A DNA stretch of 64,000 nucleotides, from positions 7,289 to 71,288 of the forward strand of contig CAJUFN010000011.1 in assembly GCA_910585545.1 (NCBI GenBank), written 5' to 3'. Position numbers and translations under genes: made by a program. Positions 15,864 to 23,591 of this stretch are shown in pieces (position 1 is the first letter of the stretch; each line of letters opens with the position of its first letter). The stretch comes from an uncultured Lachnospiraceae bacterium. Lineage in GTDB: Bacteria; Bacillota; Clostridia; Lachnospirales; Lachnospiraceae. The notes beneath the pieces were generated by a model, which had not been told where the DNA came from, made no database searches, and worked only from the letters and a program-made list of their open reading frames with translations.

Positions 15864-16610
15864 ATGAACAATGAAAAAGTGGAAATGATTAAAAAATTAC
15901 AACAAGCAGAAGCACTTTATGTAATTATGTCTGGATTTACAAAGATGCCATATGTAGCATGTGGGGAAGAGACATTTGATGATAAGGTATTTATTTACTT
16001 CGAAGAAGCGGCTGCAAAAGAGAAAGGGAAGAAACTTCTGGAGGCAGGTAATTTTGTCCAGGTTGCAAAAGTAGAGAAAGATTTGTTGATGGAGTTTTAT
16101 GCAAGCCTTTATCCAATCGGGGTAAATTGCTTACATGTCAATTCAGGGCTTGAAGGTGAGATGCTTGTTCAGCACAATGAAGTGCTTAGAAGAAGAGCTC
16201 CAGAAGAGACAGAAGGCGGAAAAGTGAGAGTGGAGAATCCGGAACTTCAGTTGACTGCACTTTACTTTTTACAGGAATTCCGAAAGAATACACAGGCACC
16301 AATGTCTGACAAGATAAAAGAGACTTATGATGAGATGATCGTACATTTCAGGAGAGGAAAATACATTGTTCCGACACAGGAGGATCATGGTATTCCGATT
16401 TTGAAACAACAAGAAGGGCAAGCATATATACCGTTGTTTACCGACCTTCCGGAATTCTGGAAGTTTAACCGTGAAGGAAAGTTTAAAGGCGGAATCGTAG
16501 AGGCGGCGAATATATCGAACCTTGTGAATGATGAGGTGAACGGCGTAGTGATAAATCCGTTTAGTATTAACCTGACATTAAATGTATCAAAAAAGGATGA
16601 AGCGCAATAA
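15864..16610 (+). CDS. SseB-family protein
   Basis: A 248-residue cytosolic protein. The C-terminal half (VPTQEDHGIPILKQQEGQAYIPLFTDLPEFWKF... NGVVINPFSINLTL) is the SseB N-terminal-type domain; the first half is a related alpha/beta domain with YVACGEETFDDKVFIYF. Function is unclear outside enterobacteria. AAGGAAGGAAT precedes the ATG. The downstream GNAT gene begins within or just after its end. Confidence 0.8.
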   Translation: MNNEKVEMIKKLQQAEALYVIMSGFTKMPYVACGEETFDDKVFIYFEEAAAKEKGKKLLEAGNFVQVAKVEKDLLMEFYASLYPIGVNCLHVNSGLEGEMLVQHNEVLRRRAPEETEGGKVRVENPELQLTALYFLQEFRKNTQAPMSDKIKETYDEMIVHFRRGKYIVPTQEDHGIPILKQQEGQAYIPLFTDLPEFWKFNREGKFKGGIVEAANISNLVNDEVNGVVINPFSINLTLNVSKKDEAQ

Positions 16611-16614
16611 GAGT

Positions 16615-17043
16615 ATGGTTAGGAGATTCAAAAAATCAGATACCGATAAAGTTATGCAGATATGGCTAAATGGAAATGAAGACGCACATCCTTTTATTCC
16701 AAAAGAGTATTGGCGTTCCAATTTCTCGATGGTCCGGGAACAACTTTTACAAGCAGAGATTTTTGTCTGTGAAACAGAGGGAGAAATACATGGGTTTATT
16801 GGTGTTGTCGGAGAATATATAGCAGGGATTTTTGTGGAAAGAGAATATCGTTCCTGTGGTATCGGGAAACAGCTTTTGGAATATGTGAAGCGAATATATG
16901 GCATACTATCTTTGTCTGTATATCAGAAAAATGAGCGTGCCGTTGCATTTTATTCCAGAGAGGGCTTTTCAATCTTATCAAAAGAACTTGATGAAGACAC
17001 TAAAGAAACAGAATACACAATGATTTGGAAAAAGAAACGGTAA
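16615..17043 (+). CDS. GNAT-family N-acetyltransferase (YjaB-like)
   Basis: About 142 residues beginning MVRRFKKSDTDKVMQIWL, the usual N-terminal pattern. The acetyl-CoA-binding loop is VEREYRSCGIGKQLLEYV near residue 75 and the C-terminal motif is NERAVAFYSREGF. Earlier ATGs at 16582 and 16597 lie inside the SseB gene; 16615 gives a normal N-terminus but the ribosome binding site is weak, so the start is uncertain. Substrate unknown. Confidence 0.82.
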   Translation: MVRRFKKSDTDKVMQIWLNGNEDAHPFIPKEYWRSNFSMVREQLLQAEIFVCETEGEIHGFIGVVGEYIAGIFVEREYRSCGIGKQLLEYVKRIYGILSLSVYQKNERAVAFYSREGFSILSKELDEDTKETEYTMIWKKKR

Positions 17044-17081
17044 AAAAGGCATATACCATGAAATGAAAAGGAGAATCAATT

Positions 17082-17474
17082 ATGAGAGTTGCGGTTACTT
17101 ATGAAAATGGTGAAATTTTTCAGCATTTTGGACACACAGCACAGTTTAAAATCTATGACATCGAAAATGGAGAGATTTTATCAATGGAGGTTGTAGATAC
17201 CAAAGGAAGCGGTCATGGGGCTTTGGCAGGCTTTTTAAGTGCAATGAAAGTGGAGGTGCTGATTTGCGGAGGTATCGGCGGCGGTGCTCAGATAGCATTG
17301 GCAGAAGCCGGAATCAAGCTTTACGGAGGTGTTTCGGGCAATGCAGATAAAGCGGTAGAGGATTTTTTGTCTGACAGCTTAGCATTTAATCCGAATGTGC
17401 ATTGCAGCCATCATGATCATTCTCACGGAGAGCATCATTGCGGAGAAAACAAGCACGGATGCACAGGCAATTAA
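17082..17474 (+). CDS. NifB/NifX-family iron-molybdenum-cluster-binding-like protein
   Basis: A 130-residue protein: MRVAVTYENGEIFQHFGHTAQFKIYDI with the family's FGH motif, a Gly-rich GGIGGGAQIALAEAG near residue 68, and a His/Cys-rich tail (HCSHHDHSHGEHHCGE, KHGC). The His-rich tail could bind metal. Such stand-alone domains are common in non-nitrogen-fixing anaerobes, and no nif genes are present here, so no role in nitrogen fixation is implied. Confidence 0.85.
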   Translation: MRVAVTYENGEIFQHFGHTAQFKIYDIENGEILSMEVVDTKGSGHGALAGFLSAMKVEVLICGGIGGGAQIALAEAGIKLYGGVSGNADKAVEDFLSDSLAFNPNVHCSHHDHSHGEHHCGENKHGCTGN

Positions 17475-17488
17475 GATAACTGTATAAT

Positions 17489-17776
17489 ATGGAAAGTAAA
17501 GTGTATGAATATGAATCCCTGATTTATGAAGCCGGAAAGACAGGCGGTGCTTATGTTATATTTCCTTATGATATCAGGAAAGAGTTTGGACGAGGCCGAG
17601 TGAAGGTGCATGCTACGTTTGACGGGGAACCGTATGATGGCAGTATTGTAAATATGGGAGTAAAGAATTCTGATGGAAGCATATGTTATATCATAGGTAT
17701 TCGTAAAGATATCCGTTTCCGGATAGGAAAAGAGCCCGGAGACAAGGTGCTGGTGACGGTCAGAGAGCGAGAGTGA
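17489..17776 (+). CDS. DUF1905 domain protein
   Basis: A 95-residue beta-rich protein: YVIFPYDIRKEFGRGRVKVHATFDGEPYDGSIVNMG, ending FRIGKEPGDKVLVTVRERE, the full pattern of the DUF1905 family. Only 14 bases follow the NifX-like stop, so the two probably share a transcript. Function unknown. Confidence 0.85.
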   Translation: MESKVYEYESLIYEAGKTGGAYVIFPYDIRKEFGRGRVKVHATFDGEPYDGSIVNMGVKNSDGSICYIIGIRKDIRFRIGKEPGDKVLVTVRERE

Positions 17777-17889
17777 AAGAAGCCATTTCAGAATTGTTAA
17801 GAAAACGGGCGAAATTGCAATTTTGTGTTGATAGATTTTTTCCTGTATATCACTTATAATTTATGAAAACAACACAGGAGGTAATCATT

Positions 17890-18342
17890 ATGAGTTTAGG
17901 AAACAATCTTTTTAACGCACGCAAAAGAAGCGGTTTATCACAAGAGGAAGTAGCTGAGAAGTTAGGTGTAAGCAGACAGACAATCTCGAAATGGGAGCTT
18001 GATGAAACGTTGCCGGATATATGTCAATCTAAGCATTTATCAAATTTGTATCATGTAACAGTGGATGAATTGGTAGAATTTGATGTAGATGTGAAAGCGA
18101 TTGAGGATATTATTGAAAATGTAAGTGGAAAAACAGAAGAAAAAATTGACTGGACAAGCGTATGGGGAAAGAAATATCCGGTATTAACAACTTATCAGGA
18201 AAAAGTAGATCTCGATAATTATGTAACTAAAATAAAAGAATTGCTTGATAGTCTGAAAAGCAGATATGGTTATAATGATCTGGATGCTATGTTAGTATTA
18301 AAAGATATTTTAGCACATACATGGAATAGCAAGAAACAGTAA
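17890..18342 (+). CDS. XRE-family transcriptional regulator
   Basis: A 150-residue protein with an N-terminal Cro/C1 helix-turn-helix (LFNARKRSGLSQEEVAEKLGVSRQTISKWEL) and a helical C-terminal region containing KIKELLDSLKSRYGYNDLDAMLVLKDIL. AGGAGGT at about 17876 selects the ATG at 17890 rather than 17863. No target is evident; a terminator and a palindromic repeat follow. Confidence 0.85.
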   Translation: MSLGNNLFNARKRSGLSQEEVAEKLGVSRQTISKWELDETLPDICQSKHLSNLYHVTVDELVEFDVDVKAIEDIIENVSGKTEEKIDWTSVWGKKYPVLTTYQEKVDLDNYVTKIKELLDSLKSRYGYNDLDAMLVLKDILAHTWNSKKQ

Positions 18343-18368
18343 TAAATTTGATCGCAATTTAATAGAAC

Positions 18369-18413
18369 ACCGGGGAGTGGGAGTTTATATAGAGCCATTC
18401 CCCGGTATTTTTT
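18369..18413 (+). terminator. Terminator after the XRE gene
   Basis: ACCGGGGAGTGG pairs with CCATTCCCCGGT (one G-U) across a 22-base loop, followed by ATTTTTT. The T-run abuts the first copy of the palindromic repeat. Confidence 0.75.
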
Positions 18414-18475
18414 ATGATATAGGAAAGTTTGTACTTTCCTATATCATAAAACCCTCCGGGAGGATGCGCACTCGC
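18411..18475 (+). repeat. Palindromic intergenic repeat, copy 1
   Basis: A 40-bp near-perfect palindrome: arm TTTATGATATAGGAAAGT, loop TTGT, complementary arm ending 18450; then a G/C-rich tail starting ACCCTCCGGGAGGATGCGCA. Related copies are at 22294-22345 (inverted) and 31886-31950. The rest of the gap to 18607 is G/C-rich with further hairpins and no gene. Confidence 0.85.
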
Positions 18476-18607
18476 GTGAGCGGAGGCAGTCAGCAAAAGC
18501 TGATCACGCTCAGCGCGCAAAGCGTGCAAGCCCCTTATGAGTGAGGGGATGGGGGAGTTGAAGCGGGCTTGCCCACTTTGTTATTTGTGAAACTAAATGG
18601 TTAATTG

Positions 18608-19504
18608 CTATTTTATATTTTGACTTCTGTACTCGCGTGGCGTACAGTTATAGAAACGCTTAAATGTTTTAGCAAAATTACTTGAACTGTCAAAGCCGCA
18701 TAGAGCAGCGATTTCTGATATATTGTCGGTTGGGTTTTTTAACAGGATTTCAGCTCCTTGCATAATCCGATATTTTAATAAATACTGGATAGGGGAAAGC
18801 TGAATTGTTTTCCTAAAACAGCGCAGACTTTCTCTTTCGCTAATATTGGCAGCATTTGAGATTTCCGACAAGGAAATATCGTCAGCAAAATTTTTGTGAA
18901 TATAAGCAAGCATTTTTCTGATGCGAAGATTGTCTTTGGTCAACGGAATATTTTGCGTATCTGCTTGTGGGTGAAATTCTCCATATAAAAAAAGACAGAT
19001 ACGGGATAAATTTTCTCGCACAGTAAATTCATATCCGTAACAATCTCGTGCAAGAGCCTCAAACGCGCAGTTAAACCAGTCCGTCATGTTTTTATTGCTC
19101 CCTGCTTTTATTAAATAGTGTGAAAAGCTATTACAGGTTAATAACGGCTGCATATACTTTTGGGCAAATATAGAATCTTCATTTCCGGTAATGAGTGTCG
19201 GACTAAAAACAAGGGAGTGCAGTTTATACTCCGTGACGGCCGCAGCATAATGAAGAATATTTGAATTGATAACCATACAGTCTCCTTTTTCCAAAAGAAA
19301 AGAGACTGACGGCATTTTTAATCTCATCTGTCCGCTTTCGATATACACAATTTCAATTTCCTCATGCCAGTGCCACGAGATAATGTCTTCCGGTTTGTCT
19401 GTATAACAAGAAGAATATCCGGCACAGGGAAATTCAAGGGTTCCATGCGGTTGGAGTTCTTTTGATATTTTGTTTAAGTTTAAGCCACATTTTTGTAATG
19501 CCAT
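18608..19504 (-). CDS. AraC-family transcriptional regulator with N-terminal cupin domain
   Basis: A 298-residue protein. The N-terminal cupin includes IISWHWHEEIEIVYIESGQMRL near residue 42, and two C-terminal helix-turn-helix motifs read ISLSEISNAANISERESLRCF and ISEIAALCGFDSSSNFAKTFKRFYNCTPREYR. It diverges from a major-facilitator transporter and probably controls it in response to a sugar-like ligand; the ligand is unknown. Confidence 0.92.
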   Translation of the reverse strand: MALQKCGLNLNKISKELQPHGTLEFPCAGYSSCYTDKPEDIISWHWHEEIEIVYIESGQMRLKMPSVSFLLEKGDCMVINSNILHYAAAVTEYKLHSLVFSPTLITGNEDSIFAQKYMQPLLTCNSFSHYLIKAGSNKNMTDWFNCAFEALARDCYGYEFTVRENLSRICLFLYGEFHPQADTQNIPLTKDNLRIRKMLAYIHKNFADDISLSEISNAANISERESLRCFRKTIQLSPIQYLLKYRIMQGAEILLKNPTDNISEIAALCGFDSSSNFAKTFKRFYNCTPREYRSQNIK

Positions 19505-19622
19505 AGTTCTGTCCTTCTTATTATCTGGCGTTTTTTTAACATTATACGTCTGGAAATGTATTGTATCAAGGGCTATTTGACGATATTCTTTTAATAGATA
19601 ACAAACACAGGAGGAAAATAAA

Positions 19623-20816
19623 ATGTTTCAGTTTTTATTGATTATTATTTATCTTGCTTTTATCAGTCTGGGGCTCCCGGATTCTTTATTAGGTTCAGCG
19701 TGGCCGGCCATGTATCAGGAGTTTTCGGTACCTGTTTCTTATGCAGGCGGGATTTCTATGATTATTGCTGTCGGAACGATTATTTCCAGTCTGCAAAGTG
19801 ACAGATTGACCAGAAAATTTGGAACGGGCAAAGTTACGGCAGCTAGTGTGTTAATGACTGCTGCTGCATTGTTTGGCTTTTCAATCAGTCATTCTTACGC
19901 CGTATTGTGCTTATGGGCGATTCCTTACGGGCTTGGAGCCGGAAGTGTAGATGCTTCTTTGAACAATTATGTCGCGCTTCATTATGCCAGCAGACATATG
20001 AGCTGGCTTCATTGTATGTGGGGTGTTGGTGCTTCGCTTGGTCCGTATATCATGGGGTATGCGTTGACTGATGAAAGAGGATGGAATATGGGGTATCGAT
20101 ATATCGCAGTGCTTCAAATTGTATTGACCATGATATTGATTTTCAGCTTGCCATTATGGAAAAGACAGGAAAATAATAATACGGGGCTGACGGATACAGA
20201 AGCGGAAAGCAAACCGCTTTCTTTACGGGAAATAATTAAAGTTCCAGGAGCAAAAGAAATTATGATTACATTTTTCTGTTATTGTGCTTTGGAGCAGACA
20301 GCGGGACTATGGGCAAGCAGCTATCTTGTGCTACACCGAGGATTGCCAGCAGAAACTGCTGCCGGATTTGCAAGTCTGTTTTTTATTGGGATTACAGCAG
20401 GCAGGGGAGTTAGCGGATTTTTGACAATCAAGTTAAATGATATACAAATGATACGGCTTGGACAGGGATTTATTTTGGTGGGCATTGTGTTTTTATTTTT
20501 GCCGTTTGGCAGCGGGGGTGCCTTGTTAGGCTTGATTTTGGTTGGATTGGGCTGTGCCCCAATCTATCCGTCCATTATACATTCTACGCCAGAACATTTT
20601 GGTGCGGATAAGTCACAGGCTATGATTGGTGTACAAATGGCATCTGCCTATGTGGGGACTTGTCTTATGCCGCCAATCTTCGGACTTATTGTAAATCATA
20701 TCAGCGTCTCCTTGTTTCCGGTCTATTTACTGGCAATACTAGTTCTTATGGCTGGCATGCATGAAAAAATGTTATTGAAAGCAGTTGCCATTCACGGGAG
20801 GCGAAAAGAAAAATAA
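19623..20816 (+). CDS. Major facilitator superfamily transporter
   Basis: A 397-residue membrane protein with about 12 hydrophobic segments. The pattern LGLPDSLLGSAWPAMYQEF at the N-terminus and WLHCMWGVGASLGPYIMG near residue 137 resemble the sugar/fucose-type MFS branch found beside AraC regulators. GGAGGAAA precedes the ATG. Divergent AraC gene upstream suggests inducible uptake or export; substrate unknown. Confidence 0.88.
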   Translation: MFQFLLIIIYLAFISLGLPDSLLGSAWPAMYQEFSVPVSYAGGISMIIAVGTIISSLQSDRLTRKFGTGKVTAASVLMTAAALFGFSISHSYAVLCLWAIPYGLGAGSVDASLNNYVALHYASRHMSWLHCMWGVGASLGPYIMGYALTDERGWNMGYRYIAVLQIVLTMILIFSLPLWKRQENNNTGLTDTEAESKPLSLREIIKVPGAKEIMITFFCYCALEQTAGLWASSYLVLHRGLPAETAAGFASLFFIGITAGRGVSGFLTIKLNDIQMIRLGQGFILVGIVFLFLPFGSGGALLGLILVGLGCAPIYPSIIHSTPEHFGADKSQAMIGVQMASAYVGTCLMPPIFGLIVNHISVSLFPVYLLAILVLMAGMHEKMLLKAVAIHGRRKEK

Positions 20817-20921
20817 CGTTGTAATACAGGTGATTGATAAGGTATAATGATTTTACTTAAAAACAGAAAAATTGATGTATTTTAGAAACGAAGAGTAGGT
20901 AGGAAGGGAGATTTGTTTACT

Positions 20922-21488
20922 ATGGAAAATACGGAACGTCATCGGTGTTTCTGGGTAAATATGAAGAATCCGCTTTATATTCAGTATCATGATACTGAAT
21001 GGGGAGTACCTCAGCATTCAGATAAAAAATTATGGGAATTGTTAATGTTGGAAAGTTTTCAAGCGGGCTTATCGTGGGAATGCATTTTGAATAAACGGGA
21101 AGGTTTTCGCAAGGCTTTCGATGATTTTGATGTAGAAAAGATAAGTAGATATGGAGAGGAAAAGTATTTGCAATTATTAGCCGATCCGAATATTATCCGC
21201 AATAAATTAAAAATCAAAGCATGTATCACAAATAGTAAGATATTTAGAAAAATTCAAGAAGAGTATGGTTCCTTTGATACATATATATGGGGATTTACAG
21301 AAAGACAGGTGATTTTTGAAAGCTGTGATATTCGAACAAGTTCCCCTTTGTCCGATGAGATTTCAAAGGATTTGAAAAAGAGAGGAATGAAATTCGTTGG
21401 TACGGTCATTATATATTCGTATTTGCAGGCAATTGGAATCCTGAATGCACATACGAAAGACTGTGATTGGTATAAAGGCAAGTTATAA
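20922..21488 (+). CDS. tag: DNA-3-methyladenine glycosylase I
   Basis: A 188-residue base-excision repair enzyme removing 3-methyladenine from DNA. Characteristic text: RCFWVN, YIQYHDTEWGVPQHSDKKLWELLMLESFQAGLSW, and the zinc-ligand C-terminus AHTKDCDWY. The ATG at 20922 follows GGGAG by about ten bases; the TTG at 20913 is a less likely start. An extended -10 (TATAAT near 20844) lies upstream. Confidence 0.93.
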   Translation: MENTERHRCFWVNMKNPLYIQYHDTEWGVPQHSDKKLWELLMLESFQAGLSWECILNKREGFRKAFDDFDVEKISRYGEEKYLQLLADPNIIRNKLKIKACITNSKIFRKIQEEYGSFDTYIWGFTERQVIFESCDIRTSSPLSDEISKDLKKRGMKFVGTVIIYSYLQAIGILNAHTKDCDWYKGKL

Positions 21489-21514
21489 GAGATTTGCAAT
21501 GGGAGGAAAAGTCA

Positions 21515-21880
21515 ATGAAGCTTAGAAATATATTGATAGTTGTGGAAGATATCGAGAAATCCAAAAAGTTTTATCATGATTTGTTCGGGCTTATGCCGAT
21601 ATCAGATAATGCCGGAAATACAATTTTGTCAGAAGGACTCGTTCTCCAGGACAAAAAAATCTGGGAAAGTACTCTTAAAAAGAAGGTTTCTCCAGAGAAT
21701 AATTCTTGCGAGCTATACTTTGAAGCATATGATATAGAAGCCTTTGTAAGGAGACTTGAAAAGCTATATCCATCAATTAAATATGTGAATGAGCTTATAG
21801 AGAATGGATTGGGAAAGAAAGTGATTCGTTTTTATGATTTAGATGGTAATCTGATTGAAGTGGGGATGGCATATGATTGA
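21515..21880 (+). CDS. VOC-family (glyoxalase/bleomycin-resistance-like) protein
   Basis: A 121-residue protein with paired beta-alpha-beta-beta-beta modules: NILIVVEDIEKSKKFYHDLFGL at the start and KVIRFYDLDGNLIEVGMAYD at the end. GGAGG at about 21501 selects the ATG at 21515. The stop overlaps the next ATG by eight bases, so it is coupled to the DUF3788 gene. Substrate unknown. Confidence 0.88.
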   Translation: MKLRNILIVVEDIEKSKKFYHDLFGLMPISDNAGNTILSEGLVLQDKKIWESTLKKKVSPENNSCELYFEAYDIEAFVRRLEKLYPSIKYVNELIENGLGKKVIRFYDLDGNLIEVGMAYD

Positions 21881-22289
21881 TTTGCAAAACAAACAGTATT
21901 GTCCGACGATTGAAGAAATTGGAGAGTGTATTGGTAATTCTGTATTTGATGATTTTTGCAAAGACATGGAGCAAAAATATAAGTGCAGTGAAAAAATAGA
22001 ATTCAGCGCCTGCAGTTTGGCGCCGGGATGGAATATTAAATTTAAAAAGTCAGGTAAGACATTGTGTACGATATATCCGGGAGAAGCTTTTTTTACAACG
22101 ATGGTGGTGGTTGGCAAAAAAGAAAAGGAGCGAGTAGAAGAGATACTGCCGGAATGTGATATTCGATTGCAGGAGATTTATCACCGGACAAAAGAAGGAA
22201 ATGGTGCAAGATGGCTGATGATTGATTTGGAAGATAAAGACAGTATGTATGATGATGTGTTTCGGCTGATTGCAATACGCAAGGGATGA
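21873..22289 (+). CDS. DUF3788 family protein
   Basis: A 138-residue cytosolic protein: GWNIKFKKSGKTLCTIYPGEAFFTTMVVVGKKE in the middle and LMIDLEDKDSMYDDVFRLIAIRK at the end, matching DUF3788, whose function is not known. GGGGATGG upstream selects the ATG at 21873, inside the end of the VOC gene. Confidence 0.8.
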   Translation: MIDLQNKQYCPTIEEIGECIGNSVFDDFCKDMEQKYKCSEKIEFSACSLAPGWNIKFKKSGKTLCTIYPGEAFFTTMVVVGKKEKERVEEILPECDIRLQEIYHRTKEGNGARWLMIDLEDKDSMYDDVFRLIAIRKG

Positions 22290-22293
22290 TTAA

Positions 22294-22345
22294 CCCGCGG
22301 AGCGTTTTAGGATATAGGAAAGTATGAACTTTTCTATATCCTAAA
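22294..22345 (-). repeat. Palindromic intergenic repeat, copy 2 (inverted)
   Basis: Palindrome 22306-22345, arm TTTAGGATATAGGAAAGT with one mismatch in the opposite arm, preceded by CCCGCGGAGCG, the reverse complement of the CGCTCCGCGGG that follows the palindrome in copy 3. It lies at the end of the DUF3788 gene. Confidence 0.8.
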
Positions 22346-22385
22346 AAACTCTATGGATCAAGGAGAAGATTCATAGAGTTTTTTT
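22343..22385. terminator. Bidirectional terminator
   Basis: AAAACTCTATG pairs with CATAGAGTTTT around a 16-base loop, with A-run and T-run on the two sides, between the convergent DUF3788 and DtxR-family genes. Confidence 0.75.
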
Positions 22386-22395
22386 GCGGTATTTG

Positions 22396-22773
22396 TTATC
22401 CTAGAATATATTTTTTAATAGCTTCAAAACTTTGTTTGCTGATGTCGTGTTCCATCTTACAAGCATCTTGGGCGGCCGTTTCTTCATCAACTCCAAGGTT
22501 TACCAGCCAGTTGTAAAGCAGCATGTGTCTTTCGTATGTATCAGATGCAATCTGTTTTCCTTGTTCGGTAAAAGTAATATATCCTTCGCTGGAAACAGTA
22601 ATCAGGTCACGGTTTCGTAAGTTTTTCATGGCGACGCTGACACTTGGTTTGGAATAGCCACGTTCTGTAGCGATATCGATAGAACGTACCACCGGCAGTC
22701 GTTGGCTTAATATATAAATTGTCTCCAGATAATCTTCCATAGATTCTTCGGACTTATGGCTGACATATCCCAT
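22396..22773 (-). CDS. DtxR/MntR-family metal-dependent repressor
   Basis: A 125-residue protein: SMEDYLETIYIL at the N-terminus, a winged helix (VRSIDIATERGYSKPSVSVAMKNLRNRDLI), and a dimerisation/metal domain with the ligands HMLLYNWLVNLGV, AAQDACKMEHDIS. It lacks the SH3-like third domain, as in MntR. GGGAG upstream on the minus strand selects the ATG at 22773. A matching operator lies in the divergent promoter 70-100 bases upstream. Metal identity (Mn or Fe) cannot be fixed. Confidence 0.9.
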   Translation of the reverse strand: MGYVSHKSEESMEDYLETIYILSQRLPVVRSIDIATERGYSKPSVSVAMKNLRNRDLITVSSEGYITFTEQGKQIASDTYERHMLLYNWLVNLGVDEETAAQDACKMEHDISKQSFEAIKKYILG

Positions 22774-22840
22774 AAAATTCTCCCTTCGCATTTTTATAAT
22801 AACTATGTTACCATTTAGACGAAAAAAATGCAAGGAACTA

Positions 22841-22875
22841 TTGACAAACCCAATTGGTTAGCATATACTAACTAA
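22841..22875 (+). promoter_or_regulatory. Promoter overlapped by a DtxR-type operator
   Basis: TTGACA (22841-22846), 17 bases, TATACT (22864-22869). An interrupted palindrome TTGGTTAG-N6-CTAACTAA (22854-22875, seven of eight positions symmetric) covers the -10. The TTAG...CTAA form is that of DtxR/IdeR-type sites, and the repressor is encoded divergently. It should control the Cys-rich peptide gene. Confidence 0.7.
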
Positions 22876-22962
22876 AACAATTCATGATTACATCAGAGAA
22901 GAAAGTTAAGGGAAATTAGTAGAAGCATTGGTAAATTGTAGTTGGAAAGAGAGGAATATATC

Positions 22963-23163
22963 ATGGCAGATTTTATAATTATAATAATTTTGGTGATTTT
23001 GATAGGAGCTGCAGTTACTTATATCGTCAAAGCTAAAAAGAGTGGTGCACAATGCATGGGGTGTCCGGCTGCGGGGAAGTGTGCGGGAAAAAAGGGAGTA
23101 CATAAGCAGTGTGATTGCAGTCGGCATGTAAAAAAGAATTCGATTTTAAACAAGAAAAAATAA
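22963..23163 (+). CDS. FeoB-associated-type Cys-rich membrane peptide
   Basis: A 66-residue peptide: one N-terminal transmembrane helix (DFIIIIILVILIGAAVTYIV), then a Cys-rich tail CMGCPAAGKCAGKKG... CDC. This matches the small proteins usually encoded after feoB, but no feoA or feoB is here; it lies between a DtxR-type operator and copper genes. It may bind Fe or Cu at the membrane. AGAGAGG precedes the ATG at 22963. Confidence 0.8.
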   Translation: MADFIIIIILVILIGAAVTYIVKAKKSGAQCMGCPAAGKCAGKKGVHKQCDCSRHVKKNSILNKKK

Positions 23164-23170
23164 AAAAGTA

Positions 23171-23228
23171 TTGAAAAATACCTGTATGGGGTATATAATG
23201 ATGAAAGATAAATACACCCATGGGGTAT
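23171..23228 (+). promoter_or_regulatory. Promoter and two CsoR-type operator boxes
   Basis: TTGAAA (23171-23176), 17 bases, TATAAT (23194-23199). Box 1 ATACCTGTATGGGGTAT (23178-23194) fills the spacer; box 2 ATACACCCATGGGGTAT (23212-23228) lies just after the start. Both carry the TAC...GGGGTA core of CsoR sites. Binding would shut off csoR and copA together. Confidence 0.75.
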
Positions 23229-23255
23229 ATGAGACCGAGATTTGGAGGAAAAACT

Positions 23256-23561
23256 ATGGAAGAAAAGGTTTGCGAGTGTTCACATCGTACGAAAGCACGT
23301 GATGAAAAAGAATATAAAGATTTGCTGAATCGTTTAAGCAGAATCGAAGGGCAGGTACGTGGGGTGCGTGGGATGGTCGAGAAAGATGCATATTGTACGG
23401 ATATTCTGATTCAGGTGTCGGCAATCAATGCAGCGCTTAATAGTTTTAATAAAGTGCTTTTGGCCAATCACATTCATACCTGTGTAGCAGAAGATATACG
23501 TAACGGAAAGGACGAAGCGATTGATGAACTTGTGAAGTTACTTCAAAAGTTGATGAAATAG
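23256..23561 (+). CDS. csoR: CsoR-family copper-sensing repressor
   Basis: A 101-residue all-helical repressor. The family fingerprint is clear: LLNRLSRIEGQVRGVRGMVEKDAYCTDILIQ with the first ligand Cys, and LANHIHTCV with the His and second Cys. GGAGG selects the ATG at 23256. It lies 30 bases before the copper ATPase and would be released from DNA by Cu(I). Confidence 0.92.
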   Translation: MEEKVCECSHRTKARDEKEYKDLLNRLSRIEGQVRGVRGMVEKDAYCTDILIQVSAINAALNSFNKVLLANHIHTCVAEDIRNGKDEAIDELVKLLQKLMK

Positions 23562-23591
23562 TCTTTTAGACGGTTAGGAGAGTGAGGATTT

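Noticed and set aside
17082..17474. NifX-like gene as a sign of nitrogen fixation
   Set aside because: No nitrogenase or cofactor genes are present; such single domains occur widely in non-fixing anaerobes.
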